In this document: positions 43,843 to 54,733 of the stretch, piece after piece
Numbering within the stretch: the first letter of the stretch is position 1
Layout: each line of letters begins with the position of its first letter
Assembly: GCA_016169945.1 (NCBI GenBank)
Contig: JADLSH010000184.1
Span: 2,418,001 to 2,482,000, forward strand
Direction: 5' to 3'
From: Trachythela sp. YZ-2020
Lineage: Eukaryota; Cnidaria; Anthozoa; Malacalcyonacea; Clavulariidae
Length of the DNA: 64,000 nt
Notes under the pieces: generated by a model
Databases searched by the model: none
The model's input: only the letters and a program-made list of their open reading frames with translations
What the model was told of the DNA's origin: nothing
Position numbers and translations under genes: made by a program

Positions 43843-44450
43843 TGGTTACCACTCACAGCTTCAGGGCCAGTGCTAAACATTTCCTGCCCAAGCACATCAC
43901 GCTGTTCGTCTGCCTGTTGTTTGTGCGAAGTTGATGATTTCTCGCCAACGCCAGGTTTAAAATTTGTCGTTTCACGATTACTGGAGCTTTCGTCACATTT
44001 ATTCTCGCTGATATTTAAGCAGGATACATTACGGACTTGCAATAAAGAAGTATATAATCTAGGTATTTCGTCCGAATTAGTATTGCTCGCTTCGAGGTTC
44101 GCATCTGCCATAAAGCCTTCGATGGACTTGTTAAGGTCGCTATTTTGATCTTTCATCTGTTCGTCTGATTGTAAAAGAACACGATGTATTTCATCATATA
44201 AATCTTTAGCTTTAGTACCATTAAAACATATGGTTTCACTCTTCGAGTGCCACGTAACTCCGAGCTGTTCACTATCGAAGCACCATTTTCCGCCGCTAGG
44301 AGAATGCCATGTTGTATTTTCAGCTGTTCTTTCATCAATTATCGTAAGTACGAATGCTTTGAGTTCTTCGAGAGTTCCTGACCATAATATTTTGCTTTTC
44401 TTTTGGCCGAAAAAGCCATACAAAGTATTAATAACACTCGATGAATTCAT
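43839..44450 (-). CDS. Orphan protein with WSGTLEELKAF domain
   Basis: 203 residues. The N-terminal 80 residues (LWSGTLEELKAFVLTIIDE, WHSPSGGKWCFDSE, VTWHSKSETICFNGTKAKDL) look like a compact alpha/beta domain that I recall, unverified, from repeated uncharacterised cnidarian proteins. The rest is Ser/Asn-rich and probably disordered. The C-terminus crosses into the receptor fragment; a GTGAGT at 43854-43849 could be a splice donor, which would end this exon before the junction. It lies head to head with Polinton-type late genes, so it may belong to the same element. Function unknown. Confidence 0.5.
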   Translation of the reverse strand: MNSSSVINTLYGFFGQKKSKILWSGTLEELKAFVLTIIDERTAENTTWHSPSGGKWCFDSEQLGVTWHSKSETICFNGTKAKDLYDEIHRVLLQSDEQMKDQNSDLNKSIEGFMADANLEASNTNSDEIPRLYTSLLQVRNVSCLNISENKCDESSSNRETTNFKPGVGEKSSTSHKQQADEQRDVLGQEMFSTGPEAVSGNQ

Positions 44451-44454
44451 ATGA

Positions 44455-44592
44455 TTATGGTCTATGACTATGACTATGACTATAGTCTATGACTATAGTC
44501 TATGACTATAGTCTATGACTATGACTATAGTCTATGACTATGACTATAGTCTATGACTACGACTATAGTCTATGACTATGACTATGGTCCAT
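44455..44592. repeat. TATGACTATAGTC minisatellite
   Basis: Irregular tandem units of CTATGACTATAGT and CTATGACTATGA. ACTATAGT is self-complementary, so the array can form hairpins. It lies in the intergenic gap between the divergent orphan gene and the element ORFs. Confidence 0.88.
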
Positions 44593-44664
44593 GAACAAGT
44601 AAATATATAAGAATATAATCTATCCATACAATATTCATTACGTTGTTGACCGTCGGGCAGATAT

Positions 44665-45114
44665 GTGACTAACCTTCCCAAGCACAGATCGTTTATAGAG
44701 CTCCTATGTACTTCTTATCCAACTCAACAACAAGCTCTGTTGAGATCTACATCTCATGAACAGATTCGGTTTCTATGCAATTGTGTGAAAAGTTTTATGA
44801 ACCTCGCACTTCCTAAACACACAATGGACAAACTTAGACCTTTTGAACATGATATTATTGATCTAACTAACAAAAATAAAAGTGTTAAAACAAAAAGGAA
44901 GATACTTGTTCAGCGTGGAAATGGTTTCCTAGGATTGGTACTGGCTCCAATGATCAATATTAAATTCATATCCTCATTCCAACCATGGATAGCACCAAAA
45001 GACCATCTCCTGAACAGTGGCGACTTCAAGACATTCTTCATTATCTTGACAATGAAAATAGTTATGGTGCTGAAGAAATCCTTCACTCCATTCTCACATG
45101 TACGGACATTTTGA
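44665..45114 (+). CDS. Polinton/adintovirus-type small late protein remnant
   Basis: 149-residue frame. The first 90 residues carry the pattern LLCTSYPTQQQALLRSTSHE then LCNCVKSFMNLALP, and KRKILVQRGNGFLGLVLAPM. This matches a family I recall from invertebrate Polintons (a helical LL..AS..QR..LL block, a C..C/LN....L block, then KKRxLVQKGGFLxxLLxP). The family is thought to be a virion or core-associated protein; that role is inferred. The family normally ends soon after LVLAPM, so the last 50 residues, overlapping the next frame, are probably not part of it. The hydrophobic C-terminal tail is shorter than usual. Confidence 0.55.
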   Translation: MTNLPKHRSFIELLCTSYPTQQQALLRSTSHEQIRFLCNCVKSFMNLALPKHTMDKLRPFEHDIIDLTNKNKSVKTKRKILVQRGNGFLGLVLAPMINIKFISSFQPWIAPKDHLLNSGDFKTFFIILTMKIVMVLKKSFTPFSHVRTF

Positions 45115-45581
45115 CGTGGAATACAAAAGGAGAAACCGTCTACAGAGGACAGGATATACGTGGAACTGATATTGTAAACATTCTAAAATATTGCACGAGG
45201 CCTTTTCATCCATATATTCCAGAGCCTTATGGATTGAGTATATTTCTCAAAGGTCTTGCGGCATTGGAAATTGATAAAGGTCTTATCACCAACGGGTGGG
45301 TCCTCGCAATGCTAGCACGGATGGAGTCACGGCAAGATGAAGATACTGAGGATTCGTCTGAAGATATAAAATGTAACAATTGTGAAAATTGTTTACACAT
45401 ATGTCAATTGGGTACATGCTCTATCTGTGCATGGACGGATTTTTATTCGAGTTTTACCGGGTGTCACTGTATGACTTGTGATTGTACACTTTACAAAGAT
45501 GATTTCACACATACGATTGTGTGTTGTTCACATTGTTATTGTGATGAAATATTAGAAGTGAAGCATTCTCCCATCAGTTGA
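44985..45581 (+). CDS. Cys-rich protein of the Polinton-type remnant
   Basis: 198 residues from ATG 44985, overlapping the previous frame by 130 bases. Residues 1-110 are a globular domain (WRLQDILHYLDNENSYGAEE, LTWNTKGETVYRGQDIRGTD, IVNILKY). Residues about 125-185 are extremely Cys-rich (about 16 Cys, with CNNCENC, CSICAW, CHCMTCDC, CCSHCYC) and His-containing, so zinc binding is likely. The first part resembles short accessory ORFs near the late genes of Polintons, by memory only. Function unknown. Confidence 0.5.
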   Translation: MDSTKRPSPEQWRLQDILHYLDNENSYGAEEILHSILTCTDILTWNTKGETVYRGQDIRGTDIVNILKYCTRPFHPYIPEPYGLSIFLKGLAALEIDKGLITNGWVLAMLARMESRQDEDTEDSSEDIKCNNCENCLHICQLGTCSICAWTDFYSSFTGCHCMTCDCTLYKDDFTHTIVCCSHCYCDEILEVKHSPIS

Positions 45582-45707
45582 ACATTGGAAGCCGACCAAG
45601 ACACATAAAAATATGAGGGGTGTACTTATCCCAGACGTAAAGCTACTAACTGAACATTACACAAGAATCAACGTGGTGGTAGTATTGAAGGATTTCATGG
45701 AGCAAGA

Positions 45708-46106
45708 ATGCAGAGGGGATATGGGATCGGGGGTATTTTCAGAAGCCTTGCTAGATTTGCAATACCTTTATTCAAACAAGGCGCACAAGTAGTAGGAAAG
45801 AGAGCGCTACAAGCAGCAACGGAAGTTGGTCAAGATGTACTCAATGGGAAAAATGTATCAAAATCAATAAAATCTCGTGGACGGGAAGTTGTCAAAGACT
45901 TTGCTGAACAGGGAGCAAAGACGTTACTACGACAATCAGGCCGAGGAAATAAGAGACGAAAAAGTAATATACCAACCACCAAAAAGAAAAGACTGTGTTT
46001 CAATATAGACGATGAGGATAGAAAACCAACAAGGTGGATAAGGGATGATGAAAGTAGCGACGAGATGACATTTAAGACACGCCGTAAAATAAATGTTAAG
46101 CAATAA
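45708..46106 (+). CDS. Minor virion / core-type (pX- or pVI-like) protein of the Polinton-type remnant
   Basis: 132 residues from ATG 45708; the frame is open leftwards to about 45651 with QRGGSIEGFHGARMQRGYG. It then reads GIGGIFRSLARFAIPLFKQG, an amphipathic helix, then AQVVGKRALQAATEVGQDVL, and a Lys/Arg-rich tail with GNKRRKSNIPTTKKKR. A Gly-rich GxGIGGxF start, amphipathic helix and basic tail is the hallmark of small membrane- or DNA-associated minor virion proteins in Polintons/adintoviruses. No capsid ORF follows, so the block is a fragment of an endogenised element. Confidence 0.6.
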   Translation: MQRGYGIGGIFRSLARFAIPLFKQGAQVVGKRALQAATEVGQDVLNGKNVSKSIKSRGREVVKDFAEQGAKTLLRQSGRGNKRRKSNIPTTKKKRLCFNIDDEDRKPTRWIRDDESSDEMTFKTRRKINVKQ

Positions 46107-47002
46107 ATATGTTTTTTAAAATGAATCCTGTGTGTGTACATTGTACAATATTTTCCCGTCCCATAATAATATATTCTCAATTTATTCAAATCGTCGTTAA
46201 CGATTTACAAATGACTTGAAACCGCATAGAATTGTGTTTATATACAATGTTTGTATATGCTTGTAAATCTCGCTTAAAAATCATTGCTTTACATCCTCTG
46301 CTACATCTAAAACGCTTGAAACTTTGTAAGGTTTAAATACCTTTAACATTCGTTTGACAAACATATATTTGTATTTCTCTATAAGACCTAAACTATGCCG
46401 ATTAAACCTTAAGATCTTCTCGTTTTAGAAAGCTAGATTTCTTCTTGTTATTACTTCGCATAAGGCAATAATATTTTACTAGGTTAAGCGTCGCTATATT
46501 AGTTGTCCAAGCCGTTTCGTATAAGGTGATATTAGATACGAGAATATGTCGAAACGGACTGTGTTTGGAACACGACGCTTGGGAAACTATATAGCTATTG
46601 TGATGGTTCAGATTAATGATTGTTTCGCCCAAACAAGCTTTTTGACTTAATCCTTTAATGAGTTAAGCTATTGTGTCTTTAGTTTACATCAGCAACAAAT
46701 GCATCAAAATATTTATGTTTCTAACGCCAAAACGACAATCAGGATTAACTCTTTTTGTGACGAAAATGCTGAGCTCAGCTTAATGACTGTTTTGCCCAAA
46801 CTCGCCTTGCATATCATTATGACGTCAATACATAATTAATGTTTATGTTAATGATGAGTTGCGGCGCCCCAAAGGTAATAATTAGTGCGGCCCCCTATAT
46901 GCTAATGTTTGCGGCCCCCTTGCATGCTAATTAGTGCGGCCCCCTTGCGCCCCCCTAAACATCCGGGTCGAACGGCCCCTATATTACTACTCAGGTCTTT
47001 TG
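46107..47002. other. Intergenic, no gene seen
   Basis: Contains GCGGCCCCC-rich short repeats at about 46862-46975. A convincing capsid gene that would normally follow a Polinton core protein is not present. Confidence 0.5.
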
Positions 47003-47300
47003 TAGATCCATTATCCTGTTAGCCTTTTACTCCGAATGCGCGCGAACATATGGACACACTGATCAATGCTCGATTATATATCAGTAGTTTGTTTATCAGT
47101 TGTTTGTTTATCAGTCGTTTGTTTATCAGTCATGCATTTGATTATAAGTGGTTTGCTCATCGATCGGTTTTTGTCATTATCATAATTGTTTTGTATATAC
47201 AAAAGCTGATTAACATATAGATACGTTTTGCTCATTACATTAAAGTCTAGTTTATACAATATCAAAGGATTTTTGCCATCAACAAAATCCAATACTGTCG
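47003..47300 (-). pseudogene. Orphan receptor 5' end: promoter plus first codons
   Basis: 47003-47300 aligns with 52390-52700 (start codon context TAGATCCATTA, then GCCTTTTACTCCGAATGCGC, the TATA-like GATTATATATCA and the TTTGTTTATCAGT repeats). The match stops at about codon 3 (ATG at 47011-47009), after which no receptor sequence follows. It is a promoter left without its gene. Confidence 0.75.
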
Positions 47301-49600
47301 CATTTCACGACTCGTGGAAATGCGAAAGTCATATCTGAAGTCCTTTAAAAAAACGATATTTAGGCATATCGACAAGTTTTGTACGAATTGTGACAAGCTT
47401 TATATCACAACAGGTGACGAATCGAAAGTGATATAATTAAAGTGGGCCTGATAAAATGACACGCCCCTCACGTAGGGATGTTCGGGGTGAGAAATTTCCA
47501 GTATTGACCGTATACCGCAAAAATTATACCGATATTAATATGATACAAGTACTTAATACTAATGACGCGTGCTCACATAACTGCACATCCTCAGTTATAC
47601 AAATTTTGTCATACAAACACTAATTCAAATTTTCCTTCATAATTAGGGAATAGGGTATATATTATATATATACAAGTACCGTATTTACTCGGACCCAGAC
47701 CGAAAATTTACCTCGTATGCTATTCGATAAACTATACACAGAATTGTGTGCGCTGTAGATGAAAAATTTTACTAAAAATTATATACTTTATTCATTATGA
47801 CTTATATAATGTCTTAATTTATTATGACTTATTCTTATGACTTGTACGTACAAGCTAATTTCCAAGAAAGACATATCTTACTACAGAAATTGTATGTACG
47901 GTGGATTTATTTATCGAAACCGGGTGGAAAAACCTTGTGAAATAAGGACGTAAATATTTCAAAATGTGTATATGATCATGCAGTAGAGTAAGAAGAGAAA
48001 ACATATGTTTTTACATGTTCCCCGCACGCGCCTCTTTGTCGATACCATAACCAATATTGACAAGAACCGCCGTCGTATAAATACTCGAAAGTCATAACTC
48101 ACGTTATTTTTAAAAACGATATTTGGGTATATCGACAAGCATAACATAACACATAACATAACTTTATTTAGAGAAGGTTTAAAGTATTTACAAATAATAA
48201 ATACGCCAGTTTAGCTAATGCTAATCTTCCACTGGACCTTCTATATAACAATATAACTGAAATAACAATTAACTATACAACTACTCATGCATCTATTTAC
48301 AAATTATGAAGAACTTATGAACACATTAAGAAAGAATTTATAAACTTTACGCTTAAATATAGAAAACGACCTTAACTATAGAAAATTTCTTAAATATAGA
48401 AAGCATTTTACTAATCGTGAGAAACTTTATAATATCACAACAGGTGACGAATCGTGAGTGATATAATTAAAGTGCCCCTAATAAAATGATACGCCCCTCA
48501 CGTAGGGATGTTCGGTGTGAGAAATTTCCAGCAAAAATTAGCGCAAAAATTATACCGATATTAATATATTGCTCAGTTATACAAATTTGGTCATACAAGC
48601 ATTAATTCAAATTTTCCTTCATATATATATATTAGGGTAGAGTATAGGGTATATATACAAGTATATAAGAATATTTACAGCTAAATAACCCGGCCGGAAA
48701 CACTTTGCGTAGCGATATATTTCATAGCAATTTGTAAACATTATTTATGACTTCATAGTCCCAGACGCAAAAGTTACCTCGTATGCTATTCGATAAACTA
48801 TACACAGAATTGTGTGCGCGCTAGATGAAAAATTTTACTAAAAATTCTATACTTTATTCATTATGACTTATATAATGTCTTAATTTATTATGACTTATTC
48901 TTATGACTGTACAATTTCTGTAGTAAGATATGTCTTTCTTGGAAATTAGCTTGTACGTACAGCACAAGCTAATTTACAAGAAAGACATATCTTACTACAG
49001 AAATTGTATGTACGGTGGGATTTGTTTATCGAAACACGTGTGAAACGTATTTCAAAATGTGTATATGGCGAGTAGAGTAAGAGAAAACATATGTTTTTTA
49101 CATGTTCCCCAAACGCGTCTCTTTGTCGATACCATAATCAATATTGACAAGAACCGCTGTCGTATAAATAATTCAAGAAAACGATTTAATTTCTAGAGAA
49201 CTGCAGCGTTATTAGTATCCATACAGAATCTTTAGACATTATTCTTTAGATTTGTGATAAAAAAACAACCAAAATCTACAATAATTATAAGCTAAATTTG
49301 CAATTCAAATCGCAAACAAGAGCCACCGCCATTGTAACTCCTACTATAAAACAGTACGAATGTCCGCAATGTTTACATTTCCAATCACGTGACACCCGCG
49401 GAAACTACACGTGCTTTTCACAGCTGAAAAGGGAAGAGCCTGGGAACGAGGTTGCCGAAATGGTGGATTGTGGTTGAAGTATTTATATTGTACCTATCTA
49501 AATAATCACCCGAAGCAATAGTCACACTCCGAAACGTTGTAATTCAATAAAATAATTATTTCCTAAGCCTGCGGTCTGATTTATTCACACACTGAACTGT
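47301..49600. repeat. Duplicated intergenic segments of the receptor array
   Basis: Blocks at 47320-47960, 48080-49150 and 52690-53050 are copies of each other (for example GATGACGAATCG-type AACAGGTGACGAATCG, ATACGCCCCTCACGTAGGGA, ATTCGATAAACTATACACAG). An exact inverted repeat occupies about 48907-49014 (CTGTAGTAAGATATGTCTTT / AAAGACATATCTTACTACAG) around TGTACGTACA. No gene. Confidence 0.75.
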
Positions 49601-49707
49601 TTACATTGCCACCAGCTTTATCACAGGTCTACCAAAATGTAGGCCAAAGCAAGGCAGAGGCCAGACAAAGGCCGCAGTGTAAATACGGCTTTAGTACACT
49701 CATTTCG

Positions 49708-52398
49708 TTAAGTCATTTCAAAGGTTGGCGCAGTACTATTTCCTCTGAAGCCGATGTTCCACCGATTTTTGTAAAGATTTAGGGTCTTCTTCTTAAACAG
49801 GAACGCCATTGCAATGTACAATCCTTGTAGACAAACAAAGACAACAAACAAATATTCGAATGCTTCTACATCAGGAAACATCACACCAAAGAACGCAAAC
49901 AGCCAGGGAAAACCGACCAACGTTGCAAGTTTTGTGCAGATGAGAAGATTTTGTTTTCCTTCCTGGCGTTGTAAGGTGGTCTGTCTGTTCTTCTTATGAC
50001 GAGATAAACTACGTGCTGTTTGGATAAATGCGTAGATATTATACAGAAGTGATACAGCCAAGGGTAATAAGAATAAATACAGCTTAGCGTTTACAGTTCC
50101 CAACCAACAGTTTGTTCCGTAATCCACTGGGAATGCTTCAGTCTTGCCCAAAGTGACACAGATTGCGACAAATATGGCAGGTGTTAGCCACACGAATGCT
50201 GAATACTTGATAAACCTCCGCCAAGATGTGTTGGCAAATCTTCCAACGAAAGGTTGCGAGAAAACGAGACAAGAATGATATGAAATGACGGACATTGCTA
50301 GAAAGGATACATGGAAAAGATAGTGTTCCAAAATCGCAAAAACTTTACATGCTGTTGTTCCCGTAAAATGACTGGTCCCTATCAACCATACGAGATGTGA
50401 CAGCAACATTGAGAGGCTTAAGTTCATTAAATTCATTCCTGGAACAGTTCTCAATTCTTGAAATAATCCATAAGTTATCAAAAGTAGTATTAAGCAAATT
50501 ATGGAGACACTGAAACCAATTAATGTTAGAATTCGTAGTCCATAACTTGTCGTGCTTGGATTGTATTTTGTTTCAGTTTTATTAAAAGTATTTTTAAACG
50601 GTAAACAAACGGCAATCGTTGATTTTCTTGAAAAAATAGAATTTTGAATTGTATTAGAAATGTTGTTATTCCCTTTGTTTTCAGTAATTACATACTCGCC
50701 AAAATTGAAGATTCTCTCTGCTGCATTGTAATAAACTGACAAATTAGGGAAAATCACGTATTCTTCTGGAGTTAGAGGCACGTATGCACCTTCTTTACAA
50801 TCTGAAAAGATCAGTTTACGACATAATGTAATATTTCCGCCTTCTTCTTCGACTAAAGTATAATCCTCAAGTAAAAAATGTTTCCCTGTTTTGTTTACAA
50901 CAAGGCTTCCATTTTTCTCATCGATTTTGTATTCATGTGATTGAAACTTCTCTTCGCCGTAGCATGAAAGCTGTTTTGATATCACTTTGATCACAGAGAA
51001 ACTGTCTTCTTTCCAAGATATGGTAAAATTTCCCGTAAAGTTGAAAAGTTTCAAGAATGTAGTGTTCTCGTCTGTAACATTAAGGTTAGTCTTCTTAAGG
51101 TTAAGGTTAGTCAAGATTATGGTTAAGCTTTGAAATGGCGTCAATGTCAAACGAAATGTTGCAGCGAGTAAATAACTTCCTTTGCCTTGCCTGTGGAAAA
51201 CAATTCTTGACATTTGGTTGCGTTCAAGCGAAAACTCAGAAATCAACGCTGACTTCAAATCATATTCTAGCTGAGAATTAGGGATTATTGTCTCGCCTCG
51301 AGCCTGTTTAAACCACAATAATATCAAATACTCGTCCGTTAGTTTACCACTGGAAGAAATAACATACCCTTCACGACAGAACTTTAAGATAGTATCGTAA
51401 ACCGTACCAGAGGGACAAAACATCAAAAATACAGTAGTTGTTGGTTTATCACTAGCTATTTCTATAAATTTAAACGTGAGTGAAATTTCTGCGGGAAATG
51501 ATGCCAAACATTCTTCATGCTTCGACCAAGAGAGGAGCCGATATCCATTACACTTCGCGCATGCGTAGTTCTTAAAGAAAGTACGATCTTGATATCCTGT
51601 AACGACTTGAACGGGACCGTCAACACAAGCCTTGTAAAAGTTATCGTTTGTTAAACTACAGTTGTCTACATAATTTCTTTCATAACAATATCTTCGTGGT
51701 TGCTCTTTCCAGGCTGAAACGTTCCTAATCCATCCTCCATTGTTCTCAATAAACTTCAACCTAGCATTCAGATCGTATTCCTCGGGAGGTATGACGTATG
51801 TTACAACTTTAACAATCCACGTGGTGTAATCATCCATTCCATTACACAAAGCACAGTATTTATTCCGATAGGTCAGGGTATTCGCCCCGACGACCGGAAT
51901 AAAGTCTTCTACGGGGTACGAGAATTTCGATGGGGCGTTCTCACATCTTGTCCTCAGCTCGTCCAAAGACCAGTTCACTGCGCATTTAGAAATCATCCAA
52001 ACTCCAGTCACTCCTGCATAGAAACACCGTGGATGCGGTCTCATTTCAACACATTTCCACATCGAAGTTTCAGGTTCCAACAATTTCTGCCGGCCGCATT
52101 TCCTTTGATAATCTGGGCAGCAATCAAAGAACATTTTATAGCAAGCTTCGTCGTAGTAACACCTAGGCTTACCAACACGAAATACCGTCTCATTCGTTCT
52201 GCCACAGTCGTTAATTTCTCGACGAAATCTTTCGTGATGAAACCATCCCGACATTTCTGCGATATTAATACGATTCAATGTACTGGACTCATTCCTTCGA
52301 AGGTTATGCTGTGTTGAGCCAGAGTTGATAAATAAACATGTAATTGAAAGGAGTAAGCCCAGAGAACTGCTAAAAGAAACTGTGTTTGGTAGATCCAT
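49708..52398 (-). CDS. Intronless somatomedin-B-like / secretin-clan 7TM receptor, copy 1
   Basis: 896 residues from ATG 52398 (matching copies 2 and 3; an in-frame ATG 48 bases upstream has no counterpart). Order: signal peptide (about 1-30); Cys-rich segment at about 65-102 with CYYDEACYKMFFDCCPDYQRKC, which has the CDxxC...DCCxDY core of a somatomedin B domain; a large extracellular region with repeated cysteine pairs (CALCNG, CAKCNG) and many N-glycosylation sites; then seven membrane segments at about 615-865. The 7TM wording (LRTVPGMNLMNLSLSMLLSH, CW in TNCWLG, FPWLFAFFG) fits the adhesion/secretin/Methuselah clan. I see no GPS cleavage motif. Intact reading frame, no introns. Ligand unknown; likely a plasma-membrane sensor. 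Confidence 0.85.
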   Translation of the reverse strand: MDLPNTVSFSSSLGLLLSITCLFINSGSTQHNLRRNESSTLNRINIAEMSGWFHHERFRREINDCGRTNETVFRVGKPRCYYDEACYKMFFDCCPDYQRKCGRQKLLEPETSMWKCVEMRPHPRCFYAGVTGVWMISKCAVNWSLDELRTRCENAPSKFSYPVEDFIPVVGANTLTYRNKYCALCNGMDDYTTWIVKVVTYVIPPEEYDLNARLKFIENNGGWIRNVSAWKEQPRRYCYERNYVDNCSLTNDNFYKACVDGPVQVVTGYQDRTFFKNYACAKCNGYRLLSWSKHEECLASFPAEISLTFKFIEIASDKPTTTVFLMFCPSGTVYDTILKFCREGYVISSSGKLTDEYLILLWFKQARGETIIPNSQLEYDLKSALISEFSLERNQMSRIVFHRQGKGSYLLAATFRLTLTPFQSLTIILTNLNLKKTNLNVTDENTTFLKLFNFTGNFTISWKEDSFSVIKVISKQLSCYGEEKFQSHEYKIDEKNGSLVVNKTGKHFLLEDYTLVEEEGGNITLCRKLIFSDCKEGAYVPLTPEEYVIFPNLSVYYNAAERIFNFGEYVITENKGNNNISNTIQNSIFSRKSTIAVCLPFKNTFNKTETKYNPSTTSYGLRILTLIGFSVSIICLILLLITYGLFQELRTVPGMNLMNLSLSMLLSHLVWLIGTSHFTGTTACKVFAILEHYLFHVSFLAMSVISYHSCLVFSQPFVGRFANTSWRRFIKYSAFVWLTPAIFVAICVTLGKTEAFPVDYGTNCWLGTVNAKLYLFLLPLAVSLLYNIYAFIQTARSLSRHKKNRQTTLQRQEGKQNLLICTKLATLVGFPWLFAFFGVMFPDVEAFEYLFVVFVCLQGLYIAMAFLFKKKTLNLYKNRWNIGFRGNSTAPTFEMT

Positions 52399-54630
52399 TA
52401 CGGTTAGCCTTTTACTCCGAATGCGCGAAAACATATGGTCGAACACTGATCAATGCTTGATTATATATCACTAGTTGGTTTATCAGTTGTTTATTTATCA
52501 GTAGTTTGTTTATCAGTCATTTGTTTATCAGTCGTTTGTTTATCAGTCGTTTGCTCATCGATCAGTGCTTGTCATGATCATAATTGTTTTGTATATACAA
52601 AGCTGATTAACATATAGATACGTTTTGGTCATTCAAGTCTGGTTTATAACAATATCAAAGGATTTTTTGCCATCAACAAAATCCAATACTGTCGCATTTC
52701 ACGACTCGTGAAATTCGAAAATCATAACTCACGTGCTTTTAAAAAACGATATTTAGGTATATCGACAAGCATTGTACTAATCGTGAGAAACTTTATAATA
52801 TCACAACAGGTGACGAATCGTGAGTGACATAATTAAAGTGCGCCTAACAAAATGATACGCCCCTCAGGTAGGGATGCATGTTCGATATGAGAAATTTCCA
52901 GTATCGGCCATATACCGCAAAAGTTATACCAATATCTATTAATATATTATTAATATTAATAGAAGTATTTTTAATACTAATGACGCGTGCTCACATAACT
53001 GCGGATGCTCACAAATTTGTTCACGCCCAAATTTTCCTTCATATATTATCGTAAAGTCGGGACAGAACGACTGACGGACGGACAAACTACCCTCTTAAAG
53101 AGACGCAAGTACGCGTCTAATAAGATTTCTAAGATTAATATAACATAGGGTAGCGAATGCTGCCTATGCAGAATTTGTTCTATAATATTTTTGCATTTCG
53201 AAATAAGCCAGGAAATATCGGAATAAGGATAAGGTGTAACAGAAAATATGATCCCCCCGGACCAAATTTTCTAGGAAATATGGTCCCACATTCCTAAATT
53301 TGTCTCCATATAACTGGTTCGTTTTTGGAAACCTTTGTACATGTAAGCATAACAGTATTTCATTCGTATTGTTGTTTAATAGGAGCGAACATATGGCGGT
53401 GACTGTCGTTTGCGATTTGAATTGCAAATTTAACTTGTAATTACTATCTATTTTGGTACTGTTATATCACAAATCTAAAAAATAATGTCTAAAGGTTGTG
53501 TACAGATACTGAGTGCTTTTCGATCTTCGAAGACGTGTGCCCATTCATTTATAATTGTAGACACAATCTTAGGGAAGCCTCCCATATCGATTTGGTGCAC
53601 GAGAAACGTCATATGCATGGACGTTTCTCTGGAGACCACACCCTCCCCACACACATAGTTTTCGACATTTTATTGATATTGTTTTTTAAGATCAAATTGA
53701 CTATAGTCCAGCCCGGCTATAGTTTTCCTTGTATACAAATACTATCTATAGACTATAAAACCAGTTTGATTTGTGTCACAGCAACTGAGATATGTTCTAA
53801 CATATAAACGTATGATACTGATTAATAAATCACCACTGGCACATATATACATCTGGAAAAGATGAGTAAATATACTCATGCCTCATGGCTCATTGAATAA
53901 ATATCCTTAAAGTGCTGCATGGAGTTTGTTTTAGTTTGGGGTTTTTGAAATTGTTTGTAGTATTCATACATAATTATGTAATTTTCGGAAATTTTCTCTG
54001 AAAAATTTGTGCTTGCTTGTCCGCCTATCAATCATGCATCAGACATTAAAAGATTTTGAAAATATATATGGACCTGAGTGACATAAGTATAGAACAAATG
54101 GACCGGTGTTTGTATCAGATTGATGACCCCCCCCCCCTCTCCGTACTTCTAATTCAAATTAACGGTCTAAACATGGAGCTAACAAACTAAAAGTTCACAG
54201 TCCTAACAAAATCAAAACATGGGTCAGGAATTTAGACAAATGGCTGGGAGAATGCGATACCCCCTCTCCCAATACGAACATATTTACAATTCGAACGAAT
54301 ATAAGTTCTGAATGTTCCCGGAGATTTCAGGATTATATTAATTAATGTTTATGTGTAGCAATAATAAAATAAAACTGAATTAAACATAGTGAAACTGTCC
54401 ATACTAAGAATTCGGTAACAGGGCTCATATCAACAGGCCCTTAAACCATGTTTACATTTCGAGCATAGCAAAGGCCATGCCAAGGTAATTGTGTTACGTT
54501 TACACTTCCACATTGCCACAAGGCTTGGCTAACCCAGGGCTTGGCAAAGCTAAAATTTGAATACACTTCCAAAATGGAAGCCAACAAAGCAATGTTCAGA
54601 CAAGGCCAAGGTTCACTGTGCAAAACACGG
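52399..54630. other. Intergenic within the receptor array
   Basis: Promoter of copy 1 with a TATA-like TTATATA at about 52460-52467 (minus) and TTTATCAGT repeats at 52480-52560. 52690-53050 duplicates 47320+ and 48080+; 53390-53520 duplicates 42360+. No other gene. Confidence 0.55.
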
Positions 54631-54680
54631 CTTTAGTACACTCACTCTTAAGTAATTTCAAAAGCTGGCGGGATAGTATA
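54631..54680 (-). pseudogene. Receptor 3'-end remnant
   Basis: ACGGCTTTAGTACACTCACTCTTAAGTAATTTCAAAAGC mirrors the 3' end of the intact copies (stop codon region TTAAGTCATTTCAAA with CGGCTTTAGTACACTCATTT). It sits 55 bp before the real 3' end of copy 2, so a further copy once ended here. Confidence 0.7.
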
Positions 54681-54733
54681 AGATGTCAGACCACGGCTCC
54701 CAGTGTAAATACGGCTTTAGTACACTCATTTAG

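Noticed and set aside
52399..52446. Upstream in-frame ATG extending receptor copy 1 by 16 residues
   Set aside because: The extension has no counterpart in copies 2 and 3, which start at the MDL equivalent directly before the hydrophobic signal peptide.
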